From the NCBI GenBank assembly GCA_021791845.1, contig JAJYVT010000005.1:1-64000 (forward strand): a DNA stretch of 64,000 nt, read 5' to 3'. The DNA is from Actinomycetes bacterium. Its GTDB lineage: Bacteria > Actinomycetota > Acidimicrobiia > Acidimicrobiales > RAAP-2. A program made the position numbers and the translations under genes. The notes beneath the pieces were generated by a model. That model was not told the origin of the DNA and did not search any database. It saw only the letters and a program-made list of their open reading frames with translations. This document shows, piece by piece, positions 60,455 through 64,000 of this stretch (positions are counted from its first letter, which is position 1; every line of letters starts with the position of its first letter).

Positions 60455-60477
60455 GCCCGGCCCTCGCTGAGCCGGGC
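60455..60477. terminator. Hairpin between convergent ctaF and the phosphotransferase-like gene
   Basis: GCCCGGC and GCCGGGC form a 7-bp stem with a 9-nt loop, just before the convergent stop at 60482. It may serve both directions. Repeats of CTGACC-type sequence lie between it and ctaF. Confidence 0.5.
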
Positions 60478-60481
60478 GCCC

Positions 60482-62170
60482 TCACGGCCCGAGCACGTGG
60501 ACGTCACCCCCGTCGCCGTCGACCAGCACGAGCGACCCGGCGCCGCCGAGCGCCAAGGGGCCGGTCCCGACCACGGCCGGCACGCGCCGGGCCCTGGCGA
60601 CGTCGACGAGGTGGGCGGCCGGGCTCCCCGACTCGGCCACCACGGCGGACGCGACCCACAGCGCCGGGGCAGCCTGCGGGAAGGGGCGCTCGAGGACGAC
60701 CACGTCGCCCGGCACCACCTGACGAAGGTCGGCCCCTGAGGCGAGGCGCCGGCCCCACCCCGCCGCCCGGCCGGGCGCCGCCGCCTCTCCCCTCACCGCC
60801 CGGCCCCAGCGCCCGACCGAGGCCTGCACCAGCGGCTGCCACCGGAGGGACCGGAAGCGGTGGGCGTGCCAGCCGGCGGCCTCGGGACGGACCAGGCGCG
60901 ACCGCACCTCCTCGACCGACAGCGCCCAGAGCTGCTCGCCGTGGGCGAGGGCGCCGGCCTCCCGGAGGCCGCGCCCGCACGCGTCGATCCCCTCCAGGAC
61001 CCGCGCCTGCTCGGCCAACGGGACCCGGCGGACCCGGCCGAGCACGTCGAGGTCGCCCGCGGCCACCCGGCCGGTCAGCCGCGCCGCCGCCGCGGCCACG
61101 TCGGCCGCCGGCGCACCCGCGGTCCCCATGGCTTCGGCGACGAGCGACCGTGCGGCCTCCACCGTGCGGTCGAAGCTGCCGAGCAGGTCCCCGCCGCCTC
61201 CGGGACCCGCTGAGCCCGCAGGTCCTCCGGGGCCACGGCTCCCGGCACGCTCGCCGGCACCCCACGTCTCGCCGGCCCCGTCCTCCGGCAGGCACCCGAG
61301 CAGCCAGGGGAGCACCAGCTCGTCGCCCAGCGGCCCGCCGAAGCGAGCCACGGCCCGCGCCACCCTCGGCGTGACCGCAGAAGCGGCGGCGCCTTCGGGG
61401 AGGGCCGCAGCAACCGGGGCGTGGGGCTGACCCCGGTCCGGGCCCTCCATGCCGTCCCTCCGGACCTGGAGCAGCACCGGGGCGTCGTCCACGATGGCCC
61501 ACTCCACGGTGACCGGCACCCCCTCGCCGGCCCGCCGGGCGAGGTCGGCGACGGCCCGGACCCACGCCGGAGGCAGCGCGTCCCCCGTCGACCACCCGGC
61601 GAGGAGAGGTGCCGGCGATCCCCGCACGCCGACCACGTGGACGTCGGCGTCGGCGCCGACCCTGGCGATGCCGCCCGCCTGCGGCTCGACCATGGGCTGG
61701 ACGAGCACGGCGGGGCAGACGTCGGCCGGCCGGGCGCCGGTGCGGGCGCACCGTTCGAGGACCGCAGGGGTGAGGGCGGCCGCCCAGCAGCCGGCCACGG
61801 CCGTCGGCAGCTCGTCCGGTTGCACGTCGAGGAAGGAGGTGAAGGCGCCGGCCCACGCCGGGTCGTCCTCTGCGACCGAGGACGACCGCACGGCGAGCCG
61901 CGGCCCGAGGCGCCCGGCGGCGCGCACGGCCGGCCCGAGATCGATCGCCCGGGCCGCCTCCATCAGGGCGAGCGCGGCGGCGTGCGGCCCGGCCGTCCGG
62001 ACCGAGGCGACCAGGGAGGCGACCAGCCCCCGCCCCTCGTCCGCCGGGACCACGAACCCCGGCAGGACGGGCAGCCCGCGGCGCCGGGCGCGGCCGAGGG
62101 CCGCCGCCTTGGCCCCGACGGTCGAGCCCAGCGCCCCGGCAGCGTCCAGGTCGACGAGGTCCGGCGGCAC
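60482..62170 (-). CDS. PEP-synthase-like/dikinase-type phosphotransferase without PEP barrel
   Basis: 562 residues. The N-terminal ATP-grasp (PPDK_N) domain spans about 10-240: KAAALGRARRRGLPVLPGFVV, RLAVRSSSVAEDDPAWAGAF, VLVQPMVEPQAGGIA and VTVEWAIVDDAPVLLQVR. A central, mostly helical region (about 240-440) has no recognised family. The C-terminal swivel domain contains GSPAAHLVDVARARRVPAV with His520 as the candidate phospho-His. The PEP/pyruvate TIM barrel of true PEP synthase is absent; the layout is that of rifampin phosphotransferase, which phosphorylates a small molecule using ATP, though this protein is shorter. Start GTG 62170; 5 bp after the dehydrogenase gene. Confidence 0.82.
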   Translation of the reverse strand: MPPDLVDLDAAGALGSTVGAKAAALGRARRRGLPVLPGFVVPADEGRGLVASLVASVRTAGPHAAALALMEAARAIDLGPAVRAAGRLGPRLAVRSSSVAEDDPAWAGAFTSFLDVQPDELPTAVAGCWAAALTPAVLERCARTGARPADVCPAVLVQPMVEPQAGGIARVGADADVHVVGVRGSPAPLLAGWSTGDALPPAWVRAVADLARRAGEGVPVTVEWAIVDDAPVLLQVRRDGMEGPDRGQPHAPVAAALPEGAAASAVTPRVARAVARFGGPLGDELVLPWLLGCLPEDGAGETWGAGERAGSRGPGGPAGSAGPGGGGDLLGSFDRTVEAARSLVAEAMGTAGAPAADVAAAAARLTGRVAAGDLDVLGRVRRVPLAEQARVLEGIDACGRGLREAGALAHGEQLWALSVEEVRSRLVRPEAAGWHAHRFRSLRWQPLVQASVGRWGRAVRGEAAAPGRAAGWGRRLASGADLRQVVPGDVVVLERPFPQAAPALWVASAVVAESGSPAAHLVDVARARRVPAVVGTGPLALGGAGSLVLVDGDGGDVHVLGP

Positions 62171-62175
62171 GGCTC

Positions 62176-63243
62176 TCAGGGACCCGGTCGGACGGCGTAG
62201 TCCACGGGCTCGCCGGCGACCGCCTTGACCACCTGCGTCGCCGCCTTCCGTTGCGACTCGCGGATCGACGCCTCCGAGTAGTAGGCGACGTGCGGCGTCA
62301 CGAGCAGGTTGGGGACGTCGCCCAGCCGGGACGCGTCGGGCGGCTCCGACTCGAAGACGTCGAGGCCGGCACCTCCGAGCACGCCCGACCGCAACGCCGC
62401 CACGACGTCGTCCAGGCGGACGAGCGGTCCCCGAGAGGTGTTCACCAGGATGGCCCCCGGCCGCATCACGGCGAGCCGGCCGGCGTCGATCAGGCCGCGC
62501 GTCGCCTCGGTCAGCGGGCAGTGGAGCGACACGACGTCGCTCGAGGCGAGGAGGTCGTCGAGCCCGACCAGCGCGACCCCGCCGTCGCCGGGAGCAGCCC
62601 CCGGGGTCGAGCCCGGCACAGCCCCCGGGGTCGAGCCCGGCGTCGGGGCCGCGTCCACGTAGGGGTCGTGGGCGAGGACGCGCATCCCGAGCGCCCGCGC
62701 GCCGGTCGCGACCCGGCGCGCGATGCGGCCGAAGCCGACGAGGCCCAGCGTCAGCTCGGACGGCCGGGCCATGGGCCGCAGGTTGCCGACGCCCCAGCCG
62801 CCCGAGAGGACCTCGGCGTGGCCCGCGGGCAGCCGCCGCAGGAGCGTCAGGGCGAGCGCCAGGGCGTGCGCCGCCACCTCCTCCACGCAGTAGTCGGGCA
62901 CGTTGGTGACGACGATGCCCCGCTCGGCCGCCGCCGCCACGTCCACGTTGTCGACCCCGATGCCGTACCGCGCGATGACCCGGCACCGGTCGAGCCGCTC
63001 GATGTCGGCCCGGCCCAGTGCGAAGTAGGTGGTGAGGACGGCGTCGGCGCCCGAGGCCGCATCCAGCACGGCTGTGCGGTCGCCCGTCGCCACGTCCAGG
63101 CGGCCGCCATGGCCCTCGATGATCTCGCGCTCGATCGCGGTGTCGGGGAACACCTGGTCCGTGAGGACCACCTGGAACCCGCGCCCCTGGAACCCGCGCC
63201 CCTGGACCTCGCTCACCGGGAGCCTCCCTTCGTGTCGCGCCAT
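62176..63243 (-). CDS. D-2-hydroxyacid dehydrogenase, CtBP-like
   Basis: 355 residues. NAD motif TLGLVGFGRIARRV (GxGxxA), catalytic Arg271 (NTSRGP), Glu300 (VFESEPP) and His318 (VTPHVAYYSE). IARYGIGVDNVDVAAAAERGIVVTNVPDY is typical of the phosphoglycerate dehydrogenase/CtBP group. Residues 199-221 (TPGSTPGAVPGSTPGAAPG) are a repeat-built insertion between Rossmann strands, coded by a 24-bp duplication. The N-terminus has a 15-bp tandem repeat (GRGFQ twice); the GTG at 63216 is another possible start. Same strand and probable operon with the flanking genes. Confidence 0.9.
   Translation of the reverse strand: MARHEGRLPVSEVQGRGFQGRGFQVVLTDQVFPDTAIEREIIEGHGGRLDVATGDRTAVLDAASGADAVLTTYFALGRADIERLDRCRVIARYGIGVDNVDVAAAAERGIVVTNVPDYCVEEVAAHALALALTLLRRLPAGHAEVLSGGWGVGNLRPMARPSELTLGLVGFGRIARRVATGARALGMRVLAHDPYVDAAPTPGSTPGAVPGSTPGAAPGDGGVALVGLDDLLASSDVVSLHCPLTEATRGLIDAGRLAVMRPGAILVNTSRGPLVRLDDVVAALRSGVLGGAGLDVFESEPPDASRLGDVPNLLVTPHVAYYSEASIRESQRKAATQVVKAVAGEPVDYAVRPGP
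62595..62642. repeat. Two tandem 24-bp units in the CtBP-like gene
   Basis: Units beginning AGCCCCCGGGGTCGAGCCCG start at 62595 and 62619, differing only at the last two bases. They code for the PGSTPGA(V/A) insertion. Confidence 0.85.
63171..63200. repeat. Two tandem 15-bp units at the start of the CtBP-like gene
   Basis: CCTGGAACCCGCGCC occurs at 63171 and 63186, coding GRGFQ twice on the minus strand. In-frame. Confidence 0.85.
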
Positions 63244-63289
63244 GGCCGTCGCCCGGGTGCTCCGGGCGCCGGTCTCCGACCGGTCCGGG

Positions 63290-64000
63290 TCACCGGGCCG
63301 ATGCGGCCGGGCCGAAGACCACCTTCAGCCGGTCCCGACGGTCGCCCCAGGACGCGAACACGGCCGGCGCGGCAGCGAGCGGCAGGCGATCGGTCACGAG
63401 GGGGGCACCCCGAACCGACCCCGACGCCACGAGGGCGATCGCGTCGTCGTAGTCGGCACCGGTGGCCGCCCTCGGGTGGACGACCCGGACCTCCTTGCGG
63501 TAGAGCTCGTGCAGCGGCGCCTCGCTCACGCCGGAAGGCGACGTGCCGAACACGACGACCGTCGAGGCGAAGCCGGCCAGCTCCGCCGCCAGCGCGACGG
63601 TGGCACCCGACCCGACCGCCTCGACGACGACGTCGGCCCCCTCGCCGCCGGTCTCCCCCGCCACCACCTGCGCCGCCTCGTCGGGCGTGCACGTCACGGC
63701 GGCTCCGAGCCGCTCGGCCAGCCGCCGCTTCTCGGGCGACCGCCCCACCCCGACGACGGCGGCGGCCCCCCATGCGTTCAGGAGCTGCACGTGGAGCAGC
63801 CCGGAGACGCCGAGGCCGACCACGACCGCTCGAGCCCCCGCCACCTGGGGCACGGCGCGCTGCGCGTGCACGCACGTGCCGAGCACCTGGAGCAGCGCGG
63901 CGTCGGCGTCGGGGACCGAGCCGGGCACCACGTGCAGCCGATCGGGCGGTGCCGTCACGAAGTCCGCCAGCCCCCCGTCGACGTCGCGGCCCATCAGCCC
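63290..64000 (-). CDS. MDR zinc-type alcohol dehydrogenase, partial
   Basis: The C-terminal 236 residues are visible; the N-terminal zinc-binding part lies beyond the right edge. LMGRDVDGGLADFVTAP matches the end of the catalytic domain, ALLQVLGTCVHAQRAV and the Rossmann motif AVVVGLGVSGLLHVQLLNAWGA follow, and HPRAATGADYDDAIALVASGSVRGAPLVTDRLPL is the usual C-terminal part. Substrate unknown. Same direction as the CtBP-like gene, 46 bp upstream. Confidence 0.88.
   Translation of the reverse strand, partial: GLMGRDVDGGLADFVTAPPDRLHVVPGSVPDADAALLQVLGTCVHAQRAVPQVAGARAVVVGLGVSGLLHVQLLNAWGAAAVVGVGRSPEKRRLAERLGAAVTCTPDEAAQVVAGETGGEGADVVVEAVGSGATVALAAELAGFASTVVVFGTSPSGVSEAPLHELYRKEVRVVHPRAATGADYDDAIALVASGSVRGAPLVTDRLPLAAAPAVFASWGDRRDRLKVVFGPAASAR

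Overview
The window is a very GC-rich, gene-dense bacterial chromosome segment with about 58 genes, mostly in tight operons with ATGA/GTGA stop-start overlaps and many GTG starts. The content points to an actinobacterium: a ctaC-ctaD-ctaF cytochrome oxidase order, a DUF2510 protein, an SCO6745-like protein, a hopanoid operon like that of Streptomyces, and GluRS without a visible GlnRS. An uncultured Acidimicrobiia-type lineage would fit, but this is an inference from style and gene content and was not tested.

Layout. 1-3800: the edge of a toxin-antitoxin locus, then a dual-domain Lrp/AsnC regulator divergent from an MFS exporter and an NmrA-like reductase. 3800-7413: a gene-poor, decayed stretch with a broken lipocalin-like gene, then a tyrosine integrase and excisionase abutting the 3' end of tRNA-Glu(CTC); this looks like the integrase end of an eroded mobile element. 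7414-10248: tRNA-Glu, tRNA-Gln, a YdcF-type protein, glutamyl-tRNA synthetase and a small ferredoxin. 10396-17560: an MscL-like channel with a zinc ribbon, an ABC1/UbiB kinase, CtaG, a membrane-anchored GH18 protein and small unknowns. 17684-23552: a NatAB-like ABC exporter, the proton-translocating transhydrogenase pntAA-pntAB-pntB and an upstream HTH protein.

24066-34991 is the centrepiece: a head-to-tail operon hpnC-hpnD-hpnE-polyprenyl synthase-shc-(HpnG-like::IspH)-hpnH-dxs. It covers entry to the MEP pathway (Dxs), the last MEP step (IspH), prenyl chain elongation, squalene formation by the HpnCDE route, cyclisation to hopene and addition of adenosine by HpnH. The HpnG-like domain, which in related clusters is a separate phosphorylase, is fused to the front of IspH here. 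Two copies of a palindromic motif lie in the 513-bp gap upstream of hpnC.

35013-42292: a TetR regulator followed by a clan-A glycosidase-like protein, divergent from a livGFHMK-type ABC importer. The intergenic region carries back-to-back promoters, each followed by a copy of the same 19-bp operator. 42438-54120: an ABC-F protein, Ada-AlkA fusion plus Ogt (alkylation repair), a DUF2510 protein, a response regulator/histidine kinase/SCO6745-like operon, an MDR alcohol dehydrogenase, an ABC-2 exporter and an alpha/beta hydrolase. 54143-64000: a GH1-like protein lacking the catalytic glutamates, a crotonase, TatA, the cytochrome oxidase genes ctaC-D-F, a PEP-synthase-like phosphotransferase without the PEP barrel, a CtBP-type dehydrogenase and a truncated MDR dehydrogenase.

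A recurring theme is in-frame tandem repeats of 15-42 bp that build disordered tails or linkers in at least six proteins. No CRISPR array, insertion sequence, rRNA or riboswitch was recognised.
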